Source: a virus
Length of the DNA: 23,141 bases
IMG/VR virus record: IMGVR_UViG_3300020442_001984
Coordinates: 1 to 23,141 of that record
Strand: one strand, 5' to 3'
Shown piece by piece: positions 14,063-21,914 of this stretch. The notes beneath the pieces are model-generated. The model did not search any database. It worked only from the letters and a program-made list of their open reading frames with translations, and was not told where the DNA came from. Position numbers and translations under genes: made by a program. Numbering within the stretch: position 1 is the stretch's first letter; every line of letters starts with the position of its first letter.

Positions 14063-14782
14063 TTAAGCGAAAAAATCCGTTAGCCCCTCTAGTTCTATAG
14101 TATTTTCTTTGTTGGTCTTAGGATTTGTTACCTTTAATGTATGTTTCAATTTGGGCATAGTATCAAAGAATTTTTCAATCTTCTGAAACTGTTCCGATGT
14201 CAATGATTCGACCCATTCTTTAAGTTCTTTTTTAGTACACTCAGATGCTGAGAACATCTCTTCATCATTATAAACCATGTCAATGGATTGTGCTACAATG
14301 TTAAATGATTTTTCAACTTGATTTTTTTCATCATCTTGGAAGTTAGTTTCTACAAACTGGCTCAATGATGGGTATTTCATTTTGACAGTGTATCCATCAG
14401 CTAATTCTATATCTGGAGAATGATCATCATCTTTCACAACCTTAATATCATCAATACTCACAGTTACAGGAACTTCTGTAACTCCATCATCACCACATGT
14501 TACTATGAGTTCAATTGTTTCACCCACAGATTTGCCACGAATATTTAAGAATAAGTATTCTATGTCAAAGCTAGGTAGAGTGTCAATCTTTATTCCTTTG
14601 GTTAAAACACATTCTTTGAGAACTTGCTTAACAGCATTAGAAATTTGTTTTTGATCTTGAGATTCAAGCGAAAGTATGAGAATTTTTTCTTCTCTCACCA
14701 AAAATGGTCTGTATTTTACAGTTTTTCCATTTGATGGCAATTTCAATTCATACTCAGCCGTCGTAATTTTAGGTAAGGGCAT
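14063..14782 (-). CDS. 26: Baseplate hub assembly protein, gp26-like
   Basis: Family T4_baseplate (gp26). MPLPKITTAEYELKLPSNGK, then YRPFLVREEKILILSLESQD and FDIEYLFLNIRGKSVGE (about 70-86) are the diagnostic blocks. The C-terminal half is helical with ELKEWVESLTSEQFQKIEKF and ends IELEGLTDFFA. The length of 239 residues is a little above T4 gp26 (208). It is the first gene of the long minus-strand baseplate operon, with a late-type CTAAATA element about 20 bp before its ATG. In T4 it acts in hub assembly. Confidence 0.88.
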   Translation of the reverse strand: MPLPKITTAEYELKLPSNGKTVKYRPFLVREEKILILSLESQDQKQISNAVKQVLKECVLTKGIKIDTLPSFDIEYLFLNIRGKSVGETIELIVTCGDDGVTEVPVTVSIDDIKVVKDDDHSPDIELADGYTVKMKYPSLSQFVETNFQDDEKNQVEKSFNIVAQSIDMVYNDEEMFSASECTKKELKEWVESLTSEQFQKIEKFFDTMPKLKHTLKVTNPKTNKENTIELEGLTDFFA

Positions 14783-14802
14783 AATAAGTAATTATTCGTT
14801 AT

Positions 14803-14809
14803 TATTTAG
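14803..14809 (-). promoter_or_regulatory. Late-type promoter -10 element (CTAAATA) for the gp26 operon
   Basis: The minus strand reads CTAAATA, ending 20 bp before the gp26 ATG and lying in the short gap after the gp54 stop. It has the same sequence as the elements at 67-73 and 15855-15861. No -35 box is seen, as expected for T4-type late promoters. Confidence 0.6.
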
Positions 14810-14813
14810 AGGG

Positions 14814-15854
14814 TTAACTTAAGGGTTCTTTGGGGACTGTCCCTAATGGTATTTCAGCCATTGTGTCGAGATCATTAGTCTGTACAACATAATATCTATC
14901 ATACGAAAAGTCAACTTGTACCTGTAATATTTGACCGTTTCCATATGACAAAGGAATGTCCTGTATTGCTATTGGAAATGCATTTATAAAGTTATAACTT
15001 ATGACATCGGGTGTACCTCTCAAATCGGGCCCACCAAAATCGTATATGGTTGGTTCTTCACTCGGAGGAAATACTTTATTAAATCCCTCAAATACATCTT
15101 TACCACCAATACCAATATCTGTGTAAGAGGGCCCTAAATTTGAGGAGTATCTGTTTTTTACTCTTTCATAAGGTTTTAGATGCATATCTCTTTCAAATTT
15201 AGTAATTTGGATATCTCTCTTATATTGATTAGGATATCTAAATCTATGGAATCCATTTAATGCTCCTGATGTAGGATATCCGCCACGAGATCCTTGAGGA
15301 AAAGGTTGGCCATCATTGCCTGTGAAGAGAGGATTCATATAGTTAACCCACTCTTGAAATAGTCTAAGAGATGTATAATCGCTTGTTACATAAAATCCAA
15401 TTGAAATATCAGTATATTGTCTCTGTGTCGCAAATCTTTCTCTAATACCTTGTCTACTACCTACTTCCTGTACAACAGACATACTGGTGCCAGGCAAGGT
15501 AGCCTCAGTTGCTAATAATTCAAATCTTCTCTGTTTATCGTTATCTCTAAAAACTCCACAACTTGTCAACCACTGATCCAAATTTTGAGCTACGAGTTGA
15601 TTTTTAGAGTCTGCTTGGATTTGTGCCAAAGTTTTACCACCATCATCTATCGGAAACTGTGTTCTTGGGGTGGGATTAGATGGCGATAAATCCATAGACA
15701 CTTTAAAATAATTAGATAAGGATGGTGCTCCTAGTGCCTCTTGGAAGTTCTGTAAATGAGCAGGATTATTTGTATCAACAGATCCCAGATCCACACTAGC
15801 GCCTAGTGGCCCTACCTTATTGAAGTAATTTTTGATGTGGTTTATTTCTGCCAT
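14814..15854 (-). CDS. 54: Baseplate tail-tube initiator, gp54-like
   Basis: gp54 sits on the hub and nucleates the tail tube. It has a tube-protein (gp19-like) fold: FELLATEATLPGTSMSVVQE (about 111-130), ERFATQRQYTDISIGFYVTS, then YTSLRLFQEWVNYMNPLF, YKRDIQITKFERD, and the closing strand block NAFPIAIQDIPLSYGNGQIL with VDFSYDRYYV. The length of 346 aa compares with 320 in T4. No clear Shine-Dalgarno lies before the ATG. It is divergently arranged with gp4 across a 43-bp gap and separated from gp26 by 31 bp containing a late element. Its partner gp48 is on the opposite strand 1 kb away. Confidence 0.8.
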   Translation of the reverse strand: MAEINHIKNYFNKVGPLGASVDLGSVDTNNPAHLQNFQEALGAPSLSNYFKVSMDLSPSNPTPRTQFPIDDGGKTLAQIQADSKNQLVAQNLDQWLTSCGVFRDNDKQRRFELLATEATLPGTSMSVVQEVGSRQGIRERFATQRQYTDISIGFYVTSDYTSLRLFQEWVNYMNPLFTGNDGQPFPQGSRGGYPTSGALNGFHRFRYPNQYKRDIQITKFERDMHLKPYERVKNRYSSNLGPSYTDIGIGGKDVFEGFNKVFPPSEEPTIYDFGGPDLRGTPDVISYNFINAFPIAIQDIPLSYGNGQILQVQVDFSYDRYYVVQTNDLDTMAEIPLGTVPKEPLS

Positions 15855-15861
15855 CTAAATA
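15855..15861 (+). promoter_or_regulatory. Late-type promoter -10 element (CTAAATA) for the gp4-gp53 block
   Basis: CTAAATATA on the plus strand, directly beside the gp54 ATG and 36 bp before the gp4 ATG. It is identical to the minus-strand late-type elements before gp26 and at 67-73, which supports a shared signal. It would drive gp4, the 164-aa gene, gp48 and gp53 up to the terminator at 19330. Confidence 0.6.
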
Positions 15862-15897
15862 TACATATGACTTACCATACTATGTATACGAGTTTTT

Positions 15898-16356
15898 ATG
15901 GCTTATAAGGGGAAATTTAAACCAAAACATACTAAAAAGTATAAAGGCGATCCCACTCAGATCATTTATCGCTCTCTTTGGGAGAAAAAGTTTATGGAAT
16001 ACTGTGATCTGACAGAGAATATAAGTCAATGGCAGTCAGAGGAGTTTTGGATACCATACAAAAATCCTTTAGATAAAAAGATGCATAGATACTTTCCTGA
16101 TTTTTTTATTAAATATCAAGATGCAAACGGAAAGAAAAGATCTGTGGTAATTGAAGTCAAACCAAAGAAACAATGTAAAGCTCCACCAAGAAACCCAAAG
16201 AAAAGAACTAAGGCATGGGCACATGCTGTTCAAACATGGGTTATAAATGAAGCAAAGTGGAAAGCAGCAGAACAATACTGCGCTGACAGAAAATATGAAT
16301 TTAAGATCATGACCGAAGACGATTTAGGTATTTCACATGATCGCAGAAGATATTAA
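15898..16356 (+). CDS. 4: Head completion protein, gp4-like (TnsA-like nuclease fold)
   Basis: MAYKGKFKPKHTKKYKGDPT and IIYRSLWEKKFMEYCDLTEN match T4 gp4 (also called gp50/4), a 150-residue head completion protein. Next come the HRYFPDFFIKY and RSVVIEVKPKKQ segments. These supply the D and E-x-K residues (D66, E83, K85 region) of a TnsA-like PD-(D/E)XK fold. The highly basic stretch PKKQCKAPPRNPKKRTK may contact DNA. gp4 acts at the head portal after packaging, before tail joining. The length of 152 aa is normal. It overlaps the next gene by 20 nt. Confidence 0.87.
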   Translation: MAYKGKFKPKHTKKYKGDPTQIIYRSLWEKKFMEYCDLTENISQWQSEEFWIPYKNPLDKKMHRYFPDFFIKYQDANGKKRSVVIEVKPKKQCKAPPRNPKKRTKAWAHAVQTWVINEAKWKAAEQYCADRKYEFKIMTEDDLGISHDRRRY

Positions 16357-16831
16357 ACAAAAGGCTGGTGTAACAAACCATAAGAGTTCATGGTATGTGA
16401 ATGCTCTTATAGAGGCCTTATCTGGTGTTCAAGAGGAGGAAAGAGATACCATAGATACTGGCGGTATCACACTAGGATCTCTATTCTTTTTTTCATATAG
16501 TGTAAAACATCCAGAAAAATATCCATTTTGGGATGTCCAACCATTAGCAGTGGCATTGAGATTTGATGGAGATGGGTTTCTGGGGTGTAATTTACATTAT
16601 GTTAATCCAGATTATCGTGACGCTGTTGCAACTAGCTTACTAAATAGCGGTGGCGGGTCTGTAGTACCCAAGAACAGCATACACAAATACCTATTTTCTG
16701 GAATGGGTAGCCTATATAAAGTCCCTGATGATGAAGATTGGGCAAGTATATCTTTACTTCCCACAGAAAGATTCGTAGATAAAAGGGGCAGAGCATATCC
16801 TAAAAACAGAGCCTTTAACTGGAGAAAATAG
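16337..16831 (+). CDS. Conserved phage protein of unknown function, 164 aa
   Basis: The centre reads ITLGSLFFFSYSVKHPEKYP, FWDVQPLAVALRFDGDGFLG and NLHYVNPDYRDAVATSLLN, with a YDxxPL...GxLGxNLHY-like pattern that I recall from other large marine phages but cannot name. The C-terminus is basic (KRGRAYPKNRAFNWRK). No nuclease or protease motif is seen. It sits between gp4 and gp48, so a head-tail or baseplate role is plausible. The ATG at 16337 gives a 20-nt overlap with gp4, and its stop overlaps the gp48 GTG by 1 nt. Confidence 0.7.
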   Translation: MIAEDIKQKAGVTNHKSSWYVNALIEALSGVQEEERDTIDTGGITLGSLFFFSYSVKHPEKYPFWDVQPLAVALRFDGDGFLGCNLHYVNPDYRDAVATSLLNSGGGSVVPKNSIHKYLFSGMGSLYKVPDDEDWASISLLPTERFVDKRGRAYPKNRAFNWRK

Positions 16832-18582
16832 TGGCAGAAGAACAAAACATTATAGAAACATACGGTGGTTATGATGAAATCAACCCAAAGATAGATGCGC
16901 TTAGAAATCTTGAAATAAAAAAAATACCCTACAAGGGTAGAAATAATGAGGGGACTGCAACCAGTTACAGAGTTTTTTACAATCCTGATACTCAAACGGT
17001 TCAAGTTTTACCTGTAGACTTAAATGGAGAGGTTGTGCAAGGTGCTGAATCAATATACACTAACGGTGTATTTGATTTAGATAAGATGGAGGTTGAACTA
17101 TCGAGAACTGGTCAAGGTAACAAGGTAGTATATGGCCCTTTCTTAGATGAAGAGGAGAGAAAAAGAATCAATGAATTAATAAAAGATGGAGTAGAAAATT
17201 ATTCCGTGGCTACTGGAACAGCTATTCCTAAATGGGTAACTCAAGATGGTTTTGCTAATGACCTAGAGAGTTCAAACAAAGAAAAAAAGGACATAAACTT
17301 AGGGTTGGTAAATGAAAGTTCGAGTGTTGAACAATCAAACATGTATGCCAATACAGAGAATAACAATAATTCAAAAACTAATAAAGGTCTAGTAGATCTA
17401 GGAGTTCCTTTTGGCCAATATAATAATATAGTAAAGAAAAATCAAAAAGGTTTTGGTAGAGATCACAATTTATCGGACTATGATGATGATGCGGACGTAA
17501 TGTTCAGAAAGATAGTTAGATACCCAATAGACATGGCGGATAATATGGATCACATGATGATTCAATGTTATGCCTACCAACCACCATATGCTCCAGCATT
17601 TAGAAAAGAATTTGGAGAGAAGGTGCTAGACGAAAAGACAAAAAAGAAAGTATATGAAACTAACGTTGGCTTTGGTATACCAAGACAAACTCCTTTTAAG
17701 AGAAAATTAGGTGCTGGTATTAAACTCCCCATGCCTAATAATATGATGGATCAAAACCCAAGGATGTGGGATGAAGGAACAATGAACACTGGTTCTATGG
17801 GTGCAGTTCAAAATGCTAAAAAGAATGCTCTCACATCTTTCTTCACATTCGACTACTTCGGATTTGGTGGCCCAACAAGGAGAAATGCTATTGCACTCCA
17901 AAGATTGAAGAGAGAGGCGGGTAGAGCAGACATGCTTGCAAATCAGGTGAGTCAGTTAGTAAGTAATATGGGTTATGATGTTCCAGCAGAACAAATACTT
18001 TCTAGAAGTGTGGGTGTCATAGCAAACTCAAACACAGAATTACTATTCAGTGGAGTGTCTTTAAGAACATTTGAGTTTCAATGGCAAATGAGTCCTAGAG
18101 ATGAACTAGAAGCTGCTAATGTGAGAATGATTATTCGTGCATTTAAACAATGGTCTGCTCCTAGAAAACTTGCAAAGATTGACACTGGGATGGAGAAAAA
18201 TTCAAGGAACACTGGTGTCGGTCAGGCTGGTGGGCCATCTTTCTTCTTAGGTACGCCTAATATATTCAGACTTAGGTATTTGACCAGAGGTAAAGAAGAT
18301 ATCATGGGAGTTAATAAATTTAAACCTTGTGCATTGACAAACGTTTCTGTCAACTATACACCAGAGGGTCAATGGATGGCATATGACAGAGGTATGCCTA
18401 TTTCTGTTGTAATGACTCTATCATTTAATGAATTAGAACCTATATACAATACAGATTACACAGCAGAAGTTCAACAGGGTAGGAAATTCATAGACAGTCC
18501 AGATGGAGGTAATAGAGGTGATTTATTCCCCATCAGTATCATAAAACAACATGATCCAGCAAATGCAGAGATAGGTTACTAA
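16831..18582 (+). CDS. 48: Baseplate tail-tube cap, gp48-like
   Basis: gp48 caps the hub and, with gp54, starts tube assembly. The C-terminal half carries the family blocks: NTELLFSGVSLRTFEFQWQM followed by SPRDELEAANVRMIIRAFKQ, then PNIFRLRYLTRG and FKPCALTNVSVNYTPEGQWM, and finally GMPISVVMTLSFNELEPIY. At 583 residues it is much longer than T4 gp48 (364). The extra N-terminal 200 residues are Asn/Lys/Glu-rich and may be a marine-phage addition. It starts with GTG (TAGTG overlap with the upstream stop) behind a GGAG site. gp53 follows after 1 nt. Confidence 0.78.
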   Translation: MAEEQNIIETYGGYDEINPKIDALRNLEIKKIPYKGRNNEGTATSYRVFYNPDTQTVQVLPVDLNGEVVQGAESIYTNGVFDLDKMEVELSRTGQGNKVVYGPFLDEEERKRINELIKDGVENYSVATGTAIPKWVTQDGFANDLESSNKEKKDINLGLVNESSSVEQSNMYANTENNNNSKTNKGLVDLGVPFGQYNNIVKKNQKGFGRDHNLSDYDDDADVMFRKIVRYPIDMADNMDHMMIQCYAYQPPYAPAFRKEFGEKVLDEKTKKKVYETNVGFGIPRQTPFKRKLGAGIKLPMPNNMMDQNPRMWDEGTMNTGSMGAVQNAKKNALTSFFTFDYFGFGGPTRRNAIALQRLKREAGRADMLANQVSQLVSNMGYDVPAEQILSRSVGVIANSNTELLFSGVSLRTFEFQWQMSPRDELEAANVRMIIRAFKQWSAPRKLAKIDTGMEKNSRNTGVGQAGGPSFFLGTPNIFRLRYLTRGKEDIMGVNKFKPCALTNVSVNYTPEGQWMAYDRGMPISVVMTLSFNELEPIYNTDYTAEVQQGRKFIDSPDGGNRGDLFPISIIKQHDPANAEIGY

Positions 18583-18583
18583 T

Positions 18584-19330
18584 ATGGCTAGTTACTTTTC
18601 ATACTTTCCAGAAATAGCATATGTTTCAAGAACTAATGATAGGAGTTCTAGTGATGAGTATATTGTTGTCAAAAATATTTTCAAAAGAGTTAAACTTCGT
18701 GATGATTTTTACAATGTAGTTACTGCTTTTGATGATTATATGATTATTTCAGACGAAAGGCCAGATCAAGTAGCAGAAGCCGTATATGGAGATCCTCGTT
18801 ATGATTGGGTAGTTCTTATTACCAATAATATTACAAATATAAGAGATCAATGGCCTCTCAATGCTCAAGATTTTCAGAAATACCTTTTAGACAAGTATGG
18901 ATCAGAAGAGGAATTGACTAAGGTTCATCATTATATAACTGAGGTTAGCATTGACACCAAAAAAAGAATAGTTGTGCCTGAAGGTTTGAGAGTAGATTCT
19001 AATTTTAATTCTCAATATCTAGATCAAACTACAAGACAGGAAATTAATTATGGAGGCACATTAAATTCTCTATCTACAATAGATAGTGTCGGAACTGTTA
19101 AAGATGCCAATGGTAATGTAGTAACACATGACAATATACTTGCAGTAAGTAACTATGAATATGAGGAAAACTTAAATGATGCTAAAAGAAGAATTAAACT
19201 ATTGAAAAAAGACTTCATAAATGTACTGATAAGTGATATGAGAGGCATAATGAAATATAAGAAAGGAACTGGTCAATTTATTACTAGGGGATTGAAACAA
19301 GCATTTAACCCTAGACTTAGTGGGTCATAA
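18584..19330 (+). CDS. 53: Baseplate wedge subunit, gp53-like
   Basis: MASYFSYFPEIAYVSRTNDR opens the typical gp53 N-terminus. Next come NIFKRVKLRDDFYN, YMIISDERPDQVAEAVYGDP and RYDWVVLITNNITNIRDQWP, the strongest family block (GDP-x-Y-x-W-V-x-L...N...WPL). In T4, gp53 clamps wedges together around the hub. At 248 aa it is longer than T4 gp53 (196), with an extra Thr/Asn-rich region near 150-190. It is the last gene of the plus-strand block, and a strong terminator begins at its stop codon. Confidence 0.83.
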   Translation: MASYFSYFPEIAYVSRTNDRSSSDEYIVVKNIFKRVKLRDDFYNVVTAFDDYMIISDERPDQVAEAVYGDPRYDWVVLITNNITNIRDQWPLNAQDFQKYLLDKYGSEEELTKVHHYITEVSIDTKKRIVVPEGLRVDSNFNSQYLDQTTRQEINYGGTLNSLSTIDSVGTVKDANGNVVTHDNILAVSNYEYEENLNDAKRRIKLLKKDFINVLISDMRGIMKYKKGTGQFITRGLKQAFNPRLSGS

Positions 19331-19357
19331 AAAAAGGGGTCGTAAGACCCCTTTTTT
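19330..19357. terminator. Bidirectional intrinsic terminator
   Basis: A perfect 12-bp stem (AAAAAAGGGGTC / GACCCCTTTTTT) with a GTAA loop. The A and T runs give a U tract on both strands. It lies between convergent gp53 (plus) and gp32 (minus), so it can stop transcription from both sides. The remaining bases up to 19388 hold nothing else recognisable. Confidence 0.92.
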
Positions 19358-19388
19358 ATTAGCAAACTACTTCAACTATGCAGTATGC

Positions 19389-20279
19389 TTACTCTTCAGC
19401 GAGTTTCTGAAAATAACTTAGTGCGTCATCTTCTTCTTCTGTAGTCTCTTCTACAGTAGCCACTGGTTCTGGTGTAGGTGTAAGACCTTCACTTAAATCC
19501 TCAAGATCTTCAGTGTCCATTTTAGGTGTGACGACTGCCTTTCTTGCTAGAACTGAGTCCAAACGTGCTTTAAGTTCATCATAAGACTTAAATTGGTCTG
19601 CAGCAGTAAACTCACTGAGATCATAGATCTTATCGTAGATCTTTTCTAACTCAGCATCATCATCTAAAAGTGCCTCTGTCTTACCAAACTCTGAACTATC
19701 ATAGTTCCAGAATCCAGCGACCTGTTTGATCTTCAACTTGAAGTTGGCACCCTTCCAGAAATCAAATGGGTTGATTGGTTCTTCATCTTCAAACTCAGGT
19801 TGCATTGCAGCAGTGATCTTATCAAAGATCTTCTTGCCAAACTTATAAAGTTTGACTTGTCCTTCGTTCTCAGGATTTGCAGAATCCTTCACAATGTAAA
19901 CATTTGCGTAATAAGATAACTTACGTTTTTGTTTACGAGCAATATCTTTGTCAGATTCACGACCACTGTTCCACAGAGTTCTGTTAAGTTCTCCTACAGG
20001 GTCATTCTTTCCAATAGTTGTTAAACTATTTTCAATATACCAACCGCCAGGCCCTTGAAATGCATGACTCCATACTTGAGTCCATGGCAACTCAGCGTTG
20101 GCATGTGCAGGGAGGAATCGTATGACAGCGAATCCGTTACCAGCTTTATCTACAGATGGTTTCCATAGACGTTCATCAGTATTACTTCCACCTTTTTCGT
20201 TGAGTTTCTCAACTTTTTTCATCAATCTCTCTGTTAGAGAGCCTGCTTTAGATTGTTTCTTTAGTGCAGCAAATGACAT
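19389..20279 (-). CDS. 32: Single-stranded DNA-binding protein, gp32
   Basis: gp32 coats ssDNA during replication, recombination and repair. Blocks seen: MSFAALKKQSKAGSLTERLM (N-terminal self-association region), FAVIRFLPAHANAELPWTQV, then HAFQGPGGWYIENSLTTIGK, the RKQKRKLSYYANVYIVKD strand of the OB core, and a long acidic tail (EETTEEEDDALSYFQKLAEE) that recruits partner proteins. The T4 zinc site (one His, three Cys) is missing: the whole protein has no cysteine. The length of 296 aa is normal. Its own sigma70-like promoter and a CGGAG ribosome site lie upstream. It ends against the bidirectional terminator. Confidence 0.92.
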   Translation of the reverse strand: MSFAALKKQSKAGSLTERLMKKVEKLNEKGGSNTDERLWKPSVDKAGNGFAVIRFLPAHANAELPWTQVWSHAFQGPGGWYIENSLTTIGKNDPVGELNRTLWNSGRESDKDIARKQKRKLSYYANVYIVKDSANPENEGQVKLYKFGKKIFDKITAAMQPEFEDEEPINPFDFWKGANFKLKIKQVAGFWNYDSSEFGKTEALLDDDAELEKIYDKIYDLSEFTAADQFKSYDELKARLDSVLARKAVVTPKMDTEDLEDLSEGLTPTPEPVATVEETTEEEDDALSYFQKLAEE

Positions 20280-20318
20280 TTAGTATTCTCCGTATTTTTG
20301 TATTGTTGGATTGTTTAT

Positions 20319-20347
20319 ATTATAACATGTAATAATATATTGGTCAA
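20319..20347 (-). promoter_or_regulatory. Sigma70-type promoter for gp32
   Basis: On the minus strand the -35 reads TTGACC (20347-20342) and the -10 reads TATAAT (20324-20319), separated by exactly 17 bp. That is five of six and six of six consensus bases. Transcription would start near 20312, leaving a leader of about 30 nt before the gp32 ATG. The -35 overlaps the stop codon of the upstream gene. It would be read directly by host RNA polymerase, in contrast to the late-type elements elsewhere. Confidence 0.85.
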
Positions 20348-20688
20348 TCATCTGGAATGTTATTTTCTAACTTTTCCAAAGTTTGACTTAGAGTGTCAAA
20401 AAATTGTTGAATATTTTGACCATCTTTTAATCCTAAAAACTTTGCAGATTCTAGGATCTGTGCTTTCATTTCAAGAGCATCAGGATCTTCTTGTTCTAGG
20501 GACAGCCTAAACATAAAGTTTCTCTGTTTCTCTAGAAGTTTTTTCATCTTATTAATGTACAAATACCCCTCCTCTGAGGAAGGATCTCTCATTCCTCTAA
20601 CAGCGATACCTGTCATTATATCTTCTTGTAACTCCTGTATCTCGGCCATTGCGGCTCTGACTGCTGGAGCTCTAAAAAATTCACTCAT
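20344..20688 (-). CDS. DUF1825-like cyanobacterial-type protein, 114 aa
   Basis: MSEFFRAPAVRAAMAEIQEL, GYLYINKMKKLLEKQRNFMF and the C-terminal FFDTLSQTLEKLENN resemble the short helical DUF1825 proteins found across cyanobacteria: FF...V...A at the start, then YI..M..LL...R.FM.R and a terminal helix with LE. Their function is unknown. The protein is mostly alpha-helical with no cysteine or enzyme motif. A late-type GATAAATA lies 22 bp before the ATG. It is followed by the gp32 promoter, so the two genes are probably expressed at different times. The family call is by eye. Confidence 0.6.
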   Translation of the reverse strand: MSEFFRAPAVRAAMAEIQELQEDIMTGIAVRGMRDPSSEEGYLYINKMKKLLEKQRNFMFRLSLEQEDPDALEMKAQILESAKFLGLKDGQNIQQFFDTLSQTLEKLENNIPDD

Positions 20689-20708
20689 TAATAGACCTAA
20701 TGTTATTA

Positions 20709-20996
20709 CTATTTATCTGTTTTAGCTACCCACATAGGTAGGTATATCAGGGTAAATGCACTACCCCAAAAGGCGAGAAAAACGTATAAATGACTACCTC
20801 TATGAGGCGAAAATGCGAATCCTAAGGCTGTAACAATCACCCAAACGTAGTCTACTATACCATGAAAGGTTTGCCAACCATCACCATATTTTTCTATAAG
20901 ACTTTCTCTTTGTTTTGCAGCCCAAGGCGAAACGTGTCTCATCATCACAAATCCTTCGTTTAGAAACATGATGGTGAACCCTATCCAGAATATCAT
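20709..20996 (-). CDS. Small membrane protein, 95 aa
   Basis: Three hydrophobic segments are visible: about residues 1-19 (MIFWIGFTIMFLNEGFVMM), 47-62 (IVDYVWVIVTALGFAF) and 69-89 (LYVFLAFWGSAFTLIYLPMW). A charged loop (AAKQRESLIEKYGDGWQTF) separates the first two. No enzyme or holin family is recognised. It overlaps the gp33-like gene by 4 nt (ATGA), so the two are translated together. A holin role is possible from size and topology but unsupported. Confidence 0.65.
   Translation of the reverse strand: MIFWIGFTIMFLNEGFVMMRHVSPWAAKQRESLIEKYGDGWQTFHGIVDYVWVIVTALGFAFSPHRGSHLYVFLAFWGSAFTLIYLPMWVAKTDK
20710..20717 (-). promoter_or_regulatory. Late-type promoter -10 element (GATAAATA)
   Basis: The minus strand reads GATAAATA, seven of eight bases of the T4 late consensus, 22 bp before the ATG of the DUF1825-like gene and overlapping the stop of the membrane-protein gene. 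Confidence 0.55.
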
Positions 20997-21247
20997 AGTG
21001 GTAATTTAGATCTACTTGTTCTTTTTAGGTAATTTAGTTCTGTTGCTTCTGCTTTTAATTTATCTTTGAGAGGTTTAGAAATTAATTTACCTACTGATTC
21101 AAACTCAATATTCTTCTCTTCACAATAACTAATAATTGCTTCAATATAATTGAGTTCAGTGGTAAGTACAAGTTGCTCAATGTCACTTGTAAACTTATTC
21201 TGACAGAGAAATTTCTCCTTTAGCAGTTCATTAACTTCTTTCTCCAT
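20993..21247 (-). CDS. 33: Late transcription coactivator, gp33-like
   Basis: T4 gp33 links the sliding clamp, RNA polymerase and the late sigma factor at late promoters. The 84-aa product begins MEKEVNELLKEKFLCQNKFT and contains NYIEAIISYCEEKNIEFESV, then GKLISKPLKDKLKAEATELN. It ends YLKRTSRSKLPL. This is the pattern of the marine phage late-transcription coactivator (Trans_coact) family: a two-helix core and a short hydrophobic C-terminal tail that could bind the clamp. The start at 21247 is chosen for its CGGAGAG site; a longer frame to 21352 lies inside the nuclease gene. It overlaps the nuclease by 17 nt. Confidence 0.78.
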   Translation of the reverse strand: MEKEVNELLKEKFLCQNKFTSDIEQLVLTTELNYIEAIISYCEEKNIEFESVGKLISKPLKDKLKAEATELNYLKRTSRSKLPL

Positions 21248-21914
21248 ACTCTCCGAGTTTGTGTGTGACGAATTCTTTAATATACTTGGTAAGAAGTTTA
21301 ATATAGTCACGTTTGTTGGTTTTTTCATAAACTTTAACATCTCCGTTTTCACATACCATCAAGGTCACAATCTTATCTACAGCAATACCTGTCATTTCAT
21401 AGTACATACAGGCGTAGGCAGTCTCTTGTACAAAGTAATTTTCCAACCACTTCTCTGGTTTAACTTTCTTAGATGTTTTGAAGTCTATTATGGCTAATTC
21501 GCCATTGTATTCTGCAATGCAATCAACTCTTCCCGCTATCCCAAAATACTCACTATATAGTGGTTTTTCGAGAGCATGAATATTATTTATGTTATCTAAA
21601 GATTTTTTCCCTTTTAGAAAAAGAGCCTTAGTTGTGGGTAATACATCTAAAGAGTTGATATCTTCATTTGAAAGATATTTTTCAACCAGATCATGAAACT
21701 TGGTTCCTCTATCAGTAGCAACCTTTGTGATCTTATTGGCTTCCTCCTCACCAACTCTCTTTCGCCATTTGATAAATGTCTGACGATTATAGAAACTGGT
21801 TATAGAAGTAATAGAAGGAGCCTTCTGTCCACTTGGAAGAGTGTAATATCTGACTCCATCTATAGTATTGGCTTCTAACTCAAAATCACCAAGTTTATTC
21901 AAATGAGTAAACAT
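21231..21914 (-). CDS. PD-(D/E)XK exonuclease (Cas4/RecB-like family)
   Basis: Catalytic core of the PD-(D/E)XK superfamily: RGTKFHDLVEKYL (H74), GRVDCIAEYNG with D131, IIDFKTSKK with D144 and K146, and a QETAYACMYYE helix with Q163. Arrangement and size (227 aa) fit the small RecB-like exonucleases common in T4-like cyanophages and the MGME1 type. Motif II/III reads D-x-K rather than E-x-K, which is allowed in this superfamily. It probably processes DNA ends during recombination or host DNA degradation. It overlaps PhoH by 1 nt (TAATG) and the gp33-like gene by 17 nt. Confidence 0.83.
   Translation of the reverse strand: MFTHLNKLGDFELEANTIDGVRYYTLPSGQKAPSITSITSFYNRQTFIKWRKRVGEEEANKITKVATDRGTKFHDLVEKYLSNEDINSLDVLPTTKALFLKGKKSLDNINNIHALEKPLYSEYFGIAGRVDCIAEYNGELAIIDFKTSKKVKPEKWLENYFVQETAYACMYYEMTGIAVDKIVTLMVCENGDVKVYEKTNKRDYIKLLTKYIKEFVTHKLGEYGERS

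Noticed and set aside
21248-21352. N-terminal extension of the gp33-like gene
   Set aside because: It lies inside the nuclease gene in another frame; the ATG at 21247 has a Shine-Dalgarno and matches the family start.
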